Position numbers and translations under genes: made by a program. Of a DNA stretch of 64,000 bases, positions 51,335-61,906 are shown piece by piece. The notes beneath the pieces were generated by a model. The model saw only the letters and a list, made by a program, of their open reading frames with translations, ran no database searches and was not told the DNA's origin. Position 1 is the stretch's first letter; the number at the start of each line of letters is the position of its first letter. This DNA is from Massilia pinisoli. Lineage in GTDB: Bacteria; Pseudomonadota; Gammaproteobacteria; Burkholderiales; Burkholderiaceae_D. The DNA is taken from contig NZ_JANUGW010000013.1 of the NCBI RefSeq assembly GCF_024753285.1, positions 1-64,000 of the forward strand. The letters run 5' to 3'.

Positions 51335-51401
51335 TCGAACCGGCACGCCTTTCGGCGCTTGATTTTGAGTCAAGTGCGTCTACCAATTCCGCCACAGAGG
51401 C
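51317..51401 (-). tRNA. tRNA-Leu(CAA)
   Basis: An 85-nt class II tRNA. The acceptor strands GCCTCTG and CGGAGGC pair with one G-U. The anticodon stem CTTGA/TCAAG carries the loop CTCAAAA with anticodon CAA. The long variable arm GCGCCGAAAGGCG, the T-loop GGTTCGATTCC and an encoded CCA are present. Its last 18 nt are the integration site of the island. Confidence 0.97.
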
Positions 51402-51562
51402 TGCAAGCGCAGGCGCGCATATTAGCACATGCGATGCCAAACTGACCAGTGCTCGTCGCGACGGAGGCCGATGGCGTGCCGCCGCAGTGGGCGCTGGGGG
51501 CGTTCCGGCGTATGATCTCGCCTACCTGAGCAAATGCGCCGTCCGGCAAGGCGGCCTGTACG

Positions 51563-53530
51563 ATGAAGAATAAGAAAATACGCGAGATCATCCTCGGCAA
51601 GCCGCTCGACCCCATGAAGAGCGAGACGCGCCACTCGATGGCCCTGGTCGCTTTCCTTGCCTGGGTCGGGCTCGGTGCGGACGGCCTGTCCTCCTCCTCG
51701 TACGGTCCTGAAGAAACCTTCCGCGCGCTCGGTCCCCATACACACCTTGGCCTGTACATGGCCATCGCGACGGCCGTCACCGTGTTCATCATCGCGCTTG
51801 CCTATAATCAGGTGATCGAACTTTTCCCGACCGGGGGTGGCGGCTACCGCGTGGCCACGAAGCTCGTCGGCCCCTATCTCGGCCTCGTGTCCGGCTGTGC
51901 TCTCATCCTCGACTATGTGCTGACCATCGCGATCTCCATCGCGTCCGGGGTCGACGCGCTCGCATCGTTCCTGCCGCTGGGGTTCCAGCCTTACAAATTG
52001 TGGGCCGAGGCGTTCTTCATCGCGCTGCTGATCGTGATGAATCTGCGCGGCCTGAAGGAGGCGATCCAGATCCTGCTGCCGATCTTCCTCGGCTTCGTCG
52101 CCACCCACCTCGTGCTGATCGTGTACGGCATCGTCGCGCATGCGTCGCACCTGCCGCAGCTCGTGCCGAACACGATCGCGGAGACGGGCGCGCTCGCGCG
52201 CGAGATCGGCTGGGCCGGCGTCGCCGGCATGCTGCTGCTCGCGTACTCGCAGGGCGGCGGTACCTACACTGGTCTGGAAGCCGTGTCGAACAACGTGAAC
52301 CTGCTGGCCGAGCCGCGCGTCCGCACGGGCAAGATGACGATGTTCTATATGGCGCTGTCGCTCGCCCTCACGGCCGGCGGCATCATCCTGCTGTACCTGT
52401 TGTGGGATGCGCAGCCGACGGCCGGCGAGACGCTGAACGCGACCGCGTTCCGCCGCATCATCGCCAGCATGGGCTTCGGCAGCGAACTCGTGAACCAGGT
52501 GCTGCTCGCCGTCGCCCTCGCGTTCGAGGCGGGGCTGCTGTTCGTGGCGGCCAACACCGGCTTCCTTGGCGGCCCGTCGGTGCTGTCGAACATGGCGTCG
52601 GATTCGTGGGTGCCCCACCAGTTCCGCTACCTGTCGACGCGCCTCGTCACGCAGAACGGCATCCTCGTGATGGGCATCGCCGCGCTGGCAATCCTGTTCT
52701 GGACGCGCGGCCAGGTCACGTTGCTCGTCGTGCTCTATTCGATCTCCGTGTTCCTGACGTTCGCGATCTCGCTGTTCGGCCTGTGCCTGTACTGGTGGCG
52801 CCATCGCAAGGACACGGACAATGTGCGCTGGGTGCGCCGCTTCCTGCTGTCGCTGGTCGGTTTCGTGATCTGCGCCGGCATCCTGGCCGTGCTGCTCGTC
52901 GAGCGCTTCACGCAGGGCGGCTGGGCCACGGCGCTCATCATCGCCGCCATCGCCGCCCTGTGCATCTTCATCCGCAACCACTATCGCGAAACCAAGCGCG
53001 CCATCCGCTCCGTCGACCGCGTGTTCGCGAACCAGCCGTTCGGCCCGGTGACGGAACCCGCCGAGCCGGACCCGGACGCGCAGACGGCCGTGTTCATCGT
53101 CGGTAACTCGCGCGGCGGCGGTCTCCATGCGCTGCTGTGGGTCCTGCGCATGTTCCCCGGCCACTTCAAGAATTTCCTCTTCGTGAACGCGCGCACGGTC
53201 GACTCGCATGCCTACGGCGGCGAAGGCGCGCTGGAAAAGATGCGGGAGGATGCGGCGCGGACGCTGGAATACTTCGTCGATTTCTGCCAGAGCCACGGTC
53301 TGGCGTCGGCGTCGTACATCGGGTTCGGCACGGATGCGGTGGAGGAGGTGACCCGCATGTGCGAGCAGATCAACCGCGAGTACCCGAACACGATCTTCTT
53401 CACCAGTAAATTGATCTTCGCATCCGACAACTGGTTCACGCGGCTGCTGCACAACCAGGCGTCGCTGGCGGTGCAGCGCCGGCTGCACCTGGAAGGCTTG
53501 CAGATGGTGATCTTGCCGATGAAGGTGTGA
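51563..53530 (+). CDS. KimA-like APC-superfamily transporter
   Basis: A 655-residue transporter with about 12 membrane helices in the first 470 residues and a soluble C-terminal domain (about 490-655). It opens KPLDPMKSETRHSMALVAFLAWVGLGADGLSSSSYGPEE, where the GADGLSSSSYGPEE loop is typical of KimA/YdaO-type potassium importers, and keeps the helix-1 break. The C-terminal part (TAVFIVGNSRGGGLHALLW) resembles a nucleotide-binding USP-like module, which in KimA homologues binds c-di-AMP. An amino-acid permease is the alternative. No partner gene is near; the promoter lies in the 160 bp after the tRNA. Confidence 0.82.
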   Translation: MKNKKIREIILGKPLDPMKSETRHSMALVAFLAWVGLGADGLSSSSYGPEETFRALGPHTHLGLYMAIATAVTVFIIALAYNQVIELFPTGGGGYRVATKLVGPYLGLVSGCALILDYVLTIAISIASGVDALASFLPLGFQPYKLWAEAFFIALLIVMNLRGLKEAIQILLPIFLGFVATHLVLIVYGIVAHASHLPQLVPNTIAETGALAREIGWAGVAGMLLLAYSQGGGTYTGLEAVSNNVNLLAEPRVRTGKMTMFYMALSLALTAGGIILLYLLWDAQPTAGETLNATAFRRIIASMGFGSELVNQVLLAVALAFEAGLLFVAANTGFLGGPSVLSNMASDSWVPHQFRYLSTRLVTQNGILVMGIAALAILFWTRGQVTLLVVLYSISVFLTFAISLFGLCLYWWRHRKDTDNVRWVRRFLLSLVGFVICAGILAVLLVERFTQGGWATALIIAAIAALCIFIRNHYRETKRAIRSVDRVFANQPFGPVTEPAEPDPDAQTAVFIVGNSRGGGLHALLWVLRMFPGHFKNFLFVNARTVDSHAYGGEGALEKMREDAARTLEYFVDFCQSHGLASASYIGFGTDAVEEVTRMCEQINREYPNTIFFTSKLIFASDNWFTRLLHNQASLAVQRRLHLEGLQMVILPMKV

Positions 53531-53548
53531 GCCTTCCGGCAGGGCCCG

Positions 53549-54022
53549 TCAGCAACTGAGATGGCGGCGCAGGGCGCGCAGCATGCGTACGGGCCCGGTG
53601 ACTTCGAGCAGGTGATCGCGCACGGTCACCGTGATGTCCGCCCCGCGCGACGTCGGCCAGCGCGCTGGGCGCATGCGATAGCGTACCGTGCCGGGACCGC
53701 GGTCGGTGGGGGCATAGCCGAGCCGTTCCATTGCATCGTCCAGCGTGCCGACCAGGTGGCATGCCGAGAACCGCGTCGTGACTTCCAGGCGGCCGGGCAG
53801 CGTCCGCGCGGCCGTCGGCAACAAGGCGCCCATCAGCACCGGCACGACGATGTAGCCGAGCGGCGCCGTCGGATCGATCAAATGGAAGGCGACGACCAGC
53901 GCCGGCAGGCCCAGCACCATGCTCAGCACGAGCAGCGCGAGGCGCAGGGCGGGATCGGCGGGGAGGGGACGATGCGGGCCCTGCCGGACGCGCCCGATCT
54001 CGGAAAACGTCACGCTTTTCAT
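53549..54022 (-). CDS. Two-helix membrane protein of unknown function
   Basis: A 157-residue protein with AAAGGA 8 bp before ATG 54022. Two hydrophobic segments lie at about 28-50 and 55-78 (LALLVLSMVLGLPALVVAFH; GYIVVPVLMGALLP). The C-terminal 80 residues form a soluble, Arg-rich domain that is predicted mixed alpha/beta (TTRFSACHLVGTLDDAMERL, ADITVTVRDHLLEVTG). No family recognised. It ends 18 bp after the stop of the convergent transporter. Confidence 0.65.
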   Translation of the reverse strand: MKSVTFSEIGRVRQGPHRPLPADPALRLALLVLSMVLGLPALVVAFHLIDPTAPLGYIVVPVLMGALLPTAARTLPGRLEVTTRFSACHLVGTLDDAMERLGYAPTDRGPGTVRYRMRPARWPTSRGADITVTVRDHLLEVTGPVRMLRALRRHLSC

Positions 54023-54201
54023 GGGAGAGTCCTTTCGTTGAAGGGCGGCTGGGGCCGGCCACACGTCCCATTTTGATCAAGCGCTCCTATGGCGGATTGA
54101 CTTCTCTCAAATTCGGTCTTTCCGAGATGAATCGTTCTGCGATCGAAAGGTTCCTAGGTGGAATAACGTTTTCGATGCAGAAACGTGCGGCCGGCGCAGA
54201 T

Positions 54202-54228
54202 AAAAAAGGGCCACCCGGGTGGGTGGCC
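54202..54228 (-). terminator. Terminator of the PMT-like glycosyltransferase gene
   Basis: Arms GGCCACCC and GGGTGGCC with a 4-base loop, then C and six T on the minus strand, about 20 bp after the stop at 54248. Confidence 0.9.
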
Positions 54229-54247
54229 TCGTGTGGAGTATGCCGGG

Positions 54248-56008
54248 TCAGCGCGCGCGCCGGTACAGGCGGAAGCGTTCGTCGCGGTCGGATGGACGAC
54301 GGCCTTCCCACAGCAAGGTCCAGTCGCGTCCGTCGAACGGCACGGCGGCGCTGCCCCGCAGCAGGGCGCTATTCTGGATTGCGCTGTTCTGCGCGGCCGC
54401 TTTCTTGCCGACGCTGTCTTGCAACAACAGGACGCTGCACTTGCCGCCGTCGACCGACGCGAAGGGCAGGTGGCCGAAGTAGGCGAACGAGGCGCGCTGG
54501 GCCGGACCGACGTTCGTGTCGATGCAGTCGGCGTCGGCCGGCAGGCGCGCGGCGATCTGCTGGGCCACGCTGGCGTAGCTCTTGCCATAGTTCAGGTCGG
54601 GCAGGAACAGCGTCATCAAGAGGACCCACAGCAGGATCAGGCCGCCCGACGACAGCACCACCGCGCGCCACAGCACGGACGGCTGGCGCGACAGGCGCCA
54701 GTGCACGAGGTAGATCCAGCCGACCGTCGTCGCGGCCGCGACGAGAAAGGCGACAAGGCCGAATTCCGGCTTGAATCCCGGCACGAGCTTGAGCGCGTTC
54801 TTGGCCAGTTGCGCGGGCCAGCCCGTCAGCTTGGCGATCCAGAACACCCAGACGAGTCCGCCCAGCAGCGTGAGTACCATCACGGAGAACCAGTCGATGG
54901 CATTGATCGCGCCGCGTTTCATCGTCGGCAGGCCGAACGCGGCCATCAGCGCCATCGGCGGCAGCAGCTTGAGCAGGTCGCCGCTTTCCGGCACCGGGTC
55001 GCACAGGGTCACGAGTGTGAGGACGCCGACGAAGCAGGTCGGTACGATGATGTGCAGCAGCCCATGCTGGCGCCGCCATGCCCAGGCGGCCCACGCGGCG
55101 AACGGCCACGCCGGCCAGAAATACCAGATGCCCACGCGGAAGAAGGCCTTGATCGCATGCCAGCCCGGCACGCTCAGCTGGTCGGCGTTCCACGCCAGCC
55201 AGCCCGCGACAGGCGACAGGCCGTACGGATGCGCCAGCGTGGCCGGCACGGCCCACACGAGCGTGATCAGCAGCGCGGCGCCCGCGGCCTGGCCCAGGCG
55301 GCGCAAGGTGAGCGTCGGCGGCAGCTTGAGGAAGCGCGTGCACAGGTAGAGCGCGGCCAGCAGCGCGAGCGACGGGGCGTACCCGCGCGTCAGTGTGAGC
55401 AGGCCCAGCGCGACGCCGACGAGCATGGCGTTGCGCGGCGTGGCGTCCTCGATGTAGCGCACCGAACGGAACAGGAACCAGGACAGCAGCGCGCCCTGCA
55501 GCGTCACGGCCAGGGTCTCGTGGCTGTGCAGCAGCAGGCCCAGGCAGCCGAGGTAGATCAGGACGGCCGTGTCGGCCAGCGTGCGTCCATAGTCGTCCGG
55601 TTCCGGCTGGCCGCCGAACGCCAGGCGCAGCGGCTGCGCTTCCGAGCGCCGGCCCAGGTGGAACGCCGTGTGCCACAGCGACAAGGCGCCCAGCGCGAAG
55701 GTGCCGATGGTCGAGATGCGCGCGCCGAGCACGTCGCCCACGAGCCAGCCGAACAGCTTGATGCACAGCGCGCCGAGCCAGAATGCCAGAGGTCCTTCGT
55801 CCGGCATGGGCAGGCCGGCGATATGGGGCATCAGCCAGTCCTGGATGCCGCCGTGCGCCATCGTCCACATGATGCCGAAGCTGGCGGCATCATCCTTCCA
55901 CGGATCGCGCCCGATGAGGCCCGGCAGGATGTACAGCAGGCCGAGTGCATACAAAGCCCAGCGTGGCAGCGCGAGGGTGGCGGCGGCGGGAAGGCGGACG
56001 GGTTTCAT
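54248..56008 (-). CDS. ArnT/PMT-like membrane glycosyltransferase (GT39/GT83-type)
   Basis: A 586-residue protein with about 12 membrane helices. The first loop has the acidic motif GRDPWKDDAASFG (Asp pair near 35-45) and PDEGPLAFWLGA, as in ArnT-type transferases that use undecaprenyl- or dolichyl-phosphate sugars in the periplasm. A soluble C-terminal part (about 490-586) follows. The start was set at MKPVRLPAAA; the 25 codons before it are unsupported. The acceptor may be lipid A, a glycan or a protein. It is monocistronic, with its own terminator. Confidence 0.85.
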   Translation of the reverse strand: MKPVRLPAAATLALPRWALYALGLLYILPGLIGRDPWKDDAASFGIMWTMAHGGIQDWLMPHIAGLPMPDEGPLAFWLGALCIKLFGWLVGDVLGARISTIGTFALGALSLWHTAFHLGRRSEAQPLRLAFGGQPEPDDYGRTLADTAVLIYLGCLGLLLHSHETLAVTLQGALLSWFLFRSVRYIEDATPRNAMLVGVALGLLTLTRGYAPSLALLAALYLCTRFLKLPPTLTLRRLGQAAGAALLITLVWAVPATLAHPYGLSPVAGWLAWNADQLSVPGWHAIKAFFRVGIWYFWPAWPFAAWAAWAWRRQHGLLHIIVPTCFVGVLTLVTLCDPVPESGDLLKLLPPMALMAAFGLPTMKRGAINAIDWFSVMVLTLLGGLVWVFWIAKLTGWPAQLAKNALKLVPGFKPEFGLVAFLVAAATTVGWIYLVHWRLSRQPSVLWRAVVLSSGGLILLWVLLMTLFLPDLNYGKSYASVAQQIAARLPADADCIDTNVGPAQRASFAYFGHLPFASVDGGKCSVLLLQDSVGKKAAAQNSAIQNSALLRGSAAVPFDGRDWTLLWEGRRPSDRDERFRLYRRAR

Positions 56009-56157
56009 CGATAGCGCGAAGTCATGCAATAAATTATTGTCGCGTAGTATAAGGGGACCTTGGGAAAGCGTCGCGGTTGGCATTGTTGCCAGACGTAAGC
56101 CGATGGGCCGACGACGGTTTTTCGAGGTGCCCGCATTGGCGATCCGGCGAAAAAAAA

Positions 56158-56177
56158 AGGAAGCCCGCAGGCTTCCT
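56158..56177 (-). terminator. Terminator after rpmE2
   Basis: Arms AGGAAGCC and GGCTTCCT with a 4-base loop, followed on the minus strand by nine T. It lies 20 bp after the rpmE2 stop. Confidence 0.92.
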
Positions 56178-56197
56178 GGTGTTCGCTCGTCGGGAAC

Positions 56198-56467
56198 TTA
56201 GCCGTTGGCGACGCTGGTCTTCGAGCCGACCGAGCCGAACTTCTGGCGGAATTTTTCAACGCGGCCAGCGGTGTCGACGATCTTGTGCTTGCCGGTAAAG
56301 AACGGGTGCGATTCAGCCGACACCTCGATCTTGACCAGCGGGTAGTCTTTACCTTCGAAATTGATGGTTTCGCGGGTAGCGATGGTCGAACGGGTGATGA
56401 ATTTGAAATCGCAGGACAGGTCGTGGAACACGACTTCGCGGTAATCCGGATGGATATCGGTCTTCAT
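56198..56467 (-). CDS. rpmE2: 50S ribosomal protein L31 type B
   Basis: An 89-residue L31. The start is MKTDIHPDYREVVFHDLSC, with GAGG 9 bp before ATG 56467. The CxxC zinc motifs of type A L31 are missing (one lone Cys at residue 19), and the middle insertion typical of type B is present (ATRETINFEGKDYPLVKIEV). The ending RVEKFRQKFGSVGSKTSVANG is standard. It replaces zinc-bound L31 on the ribosome or is the only L31 here. It lies in the conserved trxA-rho-rpmE neighbourhood. Confidence 0.95.
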   Translation of the reverse strand: MKTDIHPDYREVVFHDLSCDFKFITRSTIATRETINFEGKDYPLVKIEVSAESHPFFTGKHKIVDTAGRVEKFRQKFGSVGSKTSVANG

Positions 56468-56609
56468 GGTTTTGCCTCGGTTAGGTTGGTAGCCAAACGG
56501 CACTTCGTCGGTCGACCTGCTTCTTGACCCGATTGCCGATCACTTGCCAGGGTTGGATACGGAACCGGAGATTATAAGCCAGCCGTGCCGCCAAGGCAAC
56601 GGGTGCGAT

Positions 56610-56882
56610 TCAGGCGCCGTGCAGGCGGGCCATCATCGTGAGGATCATGCCGCCGAAGCCGAACACCATGGTGACGGCCGTGGCTGCCATCCACTTGCTC
56701 AACCGCGCGGCTTCGGCATGGATGTCGGTCTTGAGTTCGGCTTTCAGTTCCGAGAGATCGGCTTTGTTGGGCAGCATGGTCAGCGTCGTATCGAAGCGGG
56801 TTTCGAGGACAGTCAGCCGGCGGTCGAGCATCAAGTCCTTGTTGCACTGGGCCGGCGGATCTTGCAAGTCGTTGGAAGTCAT
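56610..56882 (-). CDS. Small coiled-coil protein with C-terminal membrane anchor
   Basis: A 90-residue protein with AAGGAGA before ATG 56882. Residues 15-55 form a coiled coil (LTVLETRFDTTLTMLPNKAD, ELKAELKTDIHAEAARL). The end is one membrane helix (WMAATAVTMVFGFGGMILTMMARL). The layout resembles the DUF1640/phage coiled-coil-anchor type of small proteins. Function unknown. It lies between rho and rpmE2 on the same strand. Confidence 0.7.
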   Translation of the reverse strand: MTSNDLQDPPAQCNKDLMLDRRLTVLETRFDTTLTMLPNKADLSELKAELKTDIHAEAARLSKWMAATAVTMVFGFGGMILTMMARLHGA

Positions 56883-56969
56883 GAGAGTCTCCTTGGTTGT
56901 CTCGGTGCGGATTCTCCGCTCCCTGACCACCTTCGACTTGAGCTAAACGAATCGTAGCGCAAAAAGCAG

Positions 56970-56994
56970 AAAAGGCGAGTACGACTCGCCTTTT
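56970..56994 (-). terminator. Terminator after rho
   Basis: Arms AAAAGGCGAGT and ACTCGCCTTTT with a 3-base loop, 25 bp after the rho stop. T-rich in both directions. Confidence 0.92.
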
Positions 56995-57018
56995 CGTTCG
57001 ATGCCAAGGGCTGGAGGA

Positions 57019-58281
<1,263 letters not shown>

Positions 58282-58419
58282 GTGTCGGGTGTCCCGTGAC
58301 GGGAAAGTAAAGGTAGGGGAGGGAACTGCGTGGGTTAATCAAAGGGATAGGATCGGAATCGATCGTCTACCCGGTCTGGAACAGGCGGCAGTGCGGGCGC
58401 GCTGCCGCCACCAATGGTA

Positions 58420-58746
58420 TCAGATGTTGCTATCGATGAAAGCAGTCAGCTGGCCTTTTGCCATTGCGCCGACTTTCTGGGCGGCTGCCACACCGTTCTT
58501 GAACAGGATCAGCGTCGGGATGCCACGGATGCCGAACTTGGCCGGCACGGCCTGGTTCGCATCGACGTCCATCTTCGCGATCAGCAGCTTGCCATCGTAT
58601 TCTTTCGCGACTTCTTCCAGGATCGGCGCAATCATCTTGCAGGGGCCGCACCACTCGGCCCAGAAGTCGACGAGGACCGGACGCTCGGACTTCAGCACGT
58701 CGGTTTCGAAAGATGCATCGCTGATGTGTTTGATGTTTTCGCTCAT
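58420..58746 (-). CDS. trxA: Thioredoxin 1
   Basis: A 108-residue thioredoxin with active site WAEWCGPCKMIAP (CGPC), DVDANQAVPAKFGIRGIPTLILF (cis-Pro) and FIDSNI at the end. It reduces protein disulfides in the cytoplasm. It is first in the trxA-rho block. A ribosome site (GAGGAAA) precedes the ATG. Confidence 0.97.
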   Translation of the reverse strand: MSENIKHISDASFETDVLKSERPVLVDFWAEWCGPCKMIAPILEEVAKEYDGKLLIAKMDVDANQAVPAKFGIRGIPTLILFKNGVAAAQKVGAMAKGQLTAFIDSNI

Positions 58747-59088
58747 GTTTTCCTCAAGTGAGGTAGGTCAATTAACGCCTGCAGGTCTTTCATCGACCTT
58801 TGTCGATCCTGCTCGGTAGTGTCAGCCGGTTCCCGTACTTGTCAGACTGGCTTGCTGCACAAAGGTGGTGCCAATGTGTGCAATATTCAATAGTGGAAGA
58901 GCTGCAAGAGGATATCAGGCGGGGTTTAATCGGAATAATAACCGATTTTTTTGGAACGTGTTCGTAAGCTTTGTACAAAATCTCAACATGCTCACGGTTC
59001 CTGATCGAACGCAGTGATGATCGCGAATCCGGGCCGCTATGGCGACGACGGCGGAACTATCTTGTGCGCCGTGGTCCAATCGGCATCG
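58747..59088. other. Intergenic region upstream of trxA
   Basis: About 340 bp, unusually AT-rich around 58880-58990 (AATAATAACCGATTTTTTTGG). It should contain the trxA-rho promoter. No RNA gene, repeat or further ORF was recognised. Confidence 0.4.
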
Positions 59089-59856
59089 TCAGCCCACGCT
59101 GCCCGTGAACTTGTACAAATGGCCCGGGTGCCACATCGTCACGACGGACGCCACCCGGCCGTTCGACGTCGTGCGGCGCTTGAGCACGAGGCACGACGTG
59201 CCCGGGGCCACGTCGAGCATCTCCGCCACGTCGCGCGGTGCCGGCAGTGCTTCGATGCTGTAGGTGGCGCCTTGCAACGGCGCCGCTTCCATCAAGTGTT
59301 CGTTTGGAGTGATGCGCGCGAAGTCCTGGTCGAGGTAGGCCGGTGCGCATTCCGGGTTGACCCAGCGGTCTTCCACCTGGATCGGCTGGCCGTTCTCGTC
59401 GTGCACGATCAACGAATGGAACAGCGTCGTGCCGGGCGCGAGGTCGAATTGGCGCGCCAGCGCTTCGCCCGCAGGGCTTTGTTCCAGCAGGCGTGGACGG
59501 CTTGCGTGCACGTGGCCGCGTGCATGGACCTCGTCGGCGATGTTGCGGATCTCGACCAGCGTCGCCTGGTACTTCTGCGGCGCGACATAGGTGCCCGAAC
59601 CCTGGCGGCGCGTGAGCACTTGTTCCGCCGTCAGTTCGCGCACGGCGCGGTTGACGGTCATGCGCGAGACGCCGAACTGGCGCACGAGCGCCTGCTCGGA
59701 CGGCACGAGGTCGCCTTCCTTCCAGCGGCCCGATGCGATCTCGCCCAGCAGGAAGTCCTTGATGCGCTGGAAAATGGGCGTGCTGTCTTGCGCGATCTGT
59801 TCGTCCAAACTACTCTCCGGAATTCGGGATGCCATCTCGTCGATTAGAGTCGCCAT
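59089..59856 (-). CDS. GntR-family (HutC subfamily) transcriptional regulator
   Basis: A 255-residue regulator. The N-terminal wHTH (about 25-90) has IFQRIKDFLLGEIASGRWKE, then LVPSEQALVRQFGVSRMTVN and LTRRQGSGTYVA. The C-terminal UTRA ligand domain is at about 105-250 (HSLIVHDENGQPIQVEDRWV). This pattern is that of HutC-type repressors. No hut or nag genes are nearby in the window, so the regulon is open. The start is ATG 59856; ATG 59835 is an alternative. A huge open frame upstream is antisense to ada. Confidence 0.9.
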   Translation of the reverse strand: MATLIDEMASRIPESSLDEQIAQDSTPIFQRIKDFLLGEIASGRWKEGDLVPSEQALVRQFGVSRMTVNRAVRELTAEQVLTRRQGSGTYVAPQKYQATLVEIRNIADEVHARGHVHASRPRLLEQSPAGEALARQFDLAPGTTLFHSLIVHDENGQPIQVEDRWVNPECAPAYLDQDFARITPNEHLMEAAPLQGATYSIEALPAPRDVAEMLDVAPGTSCLVLKRRTTSNGRVASVVTMWHPGHLYKFTGSVG

Positions 59857-59967
59857 TCTAACACCGCGAACCGGGCCCGACCCGGCCGCGAATTCGAAAG
59901 CAAGACCCGAAGTGTTTGCCGCGACGCCCGCGCTTACGATGGGGCCATCGAGAACCTGGAGAACGAG

Positions 59968-61092
59968 ATGAACACAGCCACCATCCGCCGACCGGCCGCC
60001 GCACCTGCCTCGCCTGCAACCTATACCACCGACGACGAGCGCTGGGCCGCGGTCGTCGCCCGCGCGCGCGAGGCCGACGGCCAATTCTTTTATTCCGTGC
60101 GCAGCACGGGCGTGTATTGCCGGCCCTCGTGCCCTTCGCGCACGCCGCGCCGCGCGAACGTCGCCTTCCACGCGACGACGCACGACGCCGAGGCGGCGGG
60201 CTTCCGCGCCTGCCTGCGCTGCCGGCCCGACGAACCGCCGCTGGCGGAGCGCCAGGCCGAGGCCGTGGCGAAGGCGTGCCGGCTGATCGACGCCGCCGAG
60301 GAAGAACCGGACCTCGCCAGCCTGGCGACGGCCTGCGGCATGAGCCGTTTCCACTTCCACCGCATCTTCAAGGCCCACACGGGCATCACGCCGAAGGCCT
60401 ATGCGGCGGCGCGGCGCGCCGAGCGCCTCAAGCAGGGCCTCGCGCAGGCCGGCACCGTCACCGCGGCCGCCTACGATGCGGGCTTCAATTCCAGCGGCCG
60501 TTTCTATGCCGCGTCGTCCGGCGTGCTGGGCATGACGCCGAAGCGCTACCGCGCGGGCGGCGGCGGGGAGGCGATCCGGTTTGCCGTCGCGCAGTGCTCG
60601 CTGGGCGCGCTGCTCGTCGCGGCGACCGACAAGGGCATCTGCTGCATCCTGCTCGGCGACGACCCGGACGCGCTCGTGCGCGACCTGCAGGACCGCTTCC
60701 CGAAGGCGGAACTGATCGGCGCCGAGCCGGGCTTCGAGCGCACCGTCGCGCAGGTCGTCGCGTTCGTCGAGGCGCCGCGCCTCGGCCTCGACCTGCCGCT
60801 CGACGTGCGCGGCACCGCGTTCCAGCAGCGCGTCTGGCAGGCGCTGCGCCAGATCCCGGCCGGGCAGACGGTCGGTTACGCGGAACTGGCCGCGCGCCTG
60901 GGCATGCCCCAGGGCGCGCGCGCCATCGCGGGCGCGTGCGCCGCCAACCCCGTGGCGGTGGCGATTCCCTGCCACCGCGTCGTGCGCAACGACGGCTCGA
61001 TCTCCGGCTATCGCTGGGGCGTCGAGCGCAAGCAGGCGCTGCTCCAGCGCGAGGCGAGCCAGGCGGATGCAGGCAAGGTCGAGGCAGCATGA
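59968..61092 (+). CDS. ada: Bifunctional Ada: methylation-damage regulator and O6-alkylguanine transferase
   Basis: A 374-residue adaptive-response protein. The N-terminal zinc domain has the four Cys in GVYCRPSCPSRTP and RACLRCRPDE; the first Cys accepts methyl from phosphotriesters. An AraC-type HTH follows (about 110-195: GMSRFHFHRIFKAHTGITPK). The C-terminal transferase has IPCHRVVRNDGSISGYRWG, with the acceptor Cys in PCHR. GGAGAACGAG precedes the ATG. It overlaps the 2OG oxygenase gene by 4 bp and should activate this operon under alkylation stress. Confidence 0.96.
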   Translation: MNTATIRRPAAAPASPATYTTDDERWAAVVARAREADGQFFYSVRSTGVYCRPSCPSRTPRRANVAFHATTHDAEAAGFRACLRCRPDEPPLAERQAEAVAKACRLIDAAEEEPDLASLATACGMSRFHFHRIFKAHTGITPKAYAAARRAERLKQGLAQAGTVTAAAYDAGFNSSGRFYAASSGVLGMTPKRYRAGGGGEAIRFAVAQCSLGALLVAATDKGICCILLGDDPDALVRDLQDRFPKAELIGAEPGFERTVAQVVAFVEAPRLGLDLPLDVRGTAFQQRVWQALRQIPAGQTVGYAELAARLGMPQGARAIAGACAANPVAVAIPCHRVVRNDGSISGYRWGVERKQALLQREASQADAGKVEAA

Positions 61093-61778
61093 ACGGCATC
61101 GACTGGGACCGCGTCGGCAACGACCTCGACGCCTTCGGCTGCGCCGTGCTGCCCGCGCTGCTGGATGCCGGGCAGTGCGCGGCCTATGCGGCCGGCTATG
61201 CGGACGACGCGCGCTTCCGCAGCCGCGTCGTGATGGAGCGCCACGGTTTCGGGCGGGGCGAGTACCGCTATTACGCCTACCCGCTGCCGGATGGCCTTGC
61301 GGCCTTGCGCACGGCGCTGTATCCGCCGCTGGCGCGCATCGCCAACCGCTGGCAGGGGGCGCTCGGGCTGCCCGAACGCTATCCGGACGCGCACGCCGAC
61401 TACCTGGCGCGCTGTCACGCGGCCGGCCAGTTGCGGCCCACGCCCTTGCTGCTGCAATACGGCCCGGGCGACTACAACTGTCTTCATCAGGACCTGTACG
61501 GCGACTTCGTGTTCCCGTTGCAGGTGGCCGTGCTGCTGTCACGCCCGGGCTTTGACTTCGCCGGGGGCGAATTCGTGCTGACGGAGCAGCGCCCGCGCAT
61601 GCAGTCGCGCGTCGAGGTGGTGCCGCTGGGGCAAGGCGACGCCGTCGTCTTCCCCGTGCACACGCGCCCCGTGAACGGCACGCGCGGCATCTACCGCGTG
61701 AACATGCGCCACGGCGTCAGCCGCATCCGTGGCGGTCGGCGGCATACGCTCGGCATCATCTTCCACGACGCGGCCTGA
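61089..61778 (+). CDS. 2-oxoglutarate/Fe(II) oxygenase coupled to ada
   Basis: A 229-residue dioxygenase of the Oxygenase-NA type. The iron facial triad is HQD in CLHQDLYGDFVFP, with the distal His in FPVHTRPV or MRHGVSR, and Arg in RRHTLGII contacting 2-oxoglutarate. It starts within the ada stop (ATGA). Proteins of this type sit with Ada in many proteobacteria and are thought to work in alkylation repair in the manner of AlkB, but they are not AlkB itself. The substrate is unproven. Confidence 0.82.
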   Translation: MNGIDWDRVGNDLDAFGCAVLPALLDAGQCAAYAAGYADDARFRSRVVMERHGFGRGEYRYYAYPLPDGLAALRTALYPPLARIANRWQGALGLPERYPDAHADYLARCHAAGQLRPTPLLLQYGPGDYNCLHQDLYGDFVFPLQVAVLLSRPGFDFAGGEFVLTEQRPRMQSRVEVVPLGQGDAVVFPVHTRPVNGTRGIYRVNMRHGVSRIRGGRRHTLGIIFHDAA

Positions 61779-61906
61779 ATCGCAATTACGAAATTTGCCG
61801 AGCGCCTCAGAATTTTTGCGAGGCGCTACGCATGCATACATTTCGGGCGTAGGATCGACGAACCTGCACCTCAGCAGGCATTACAACGATTCCAATGGAG
61901 ACAAAC

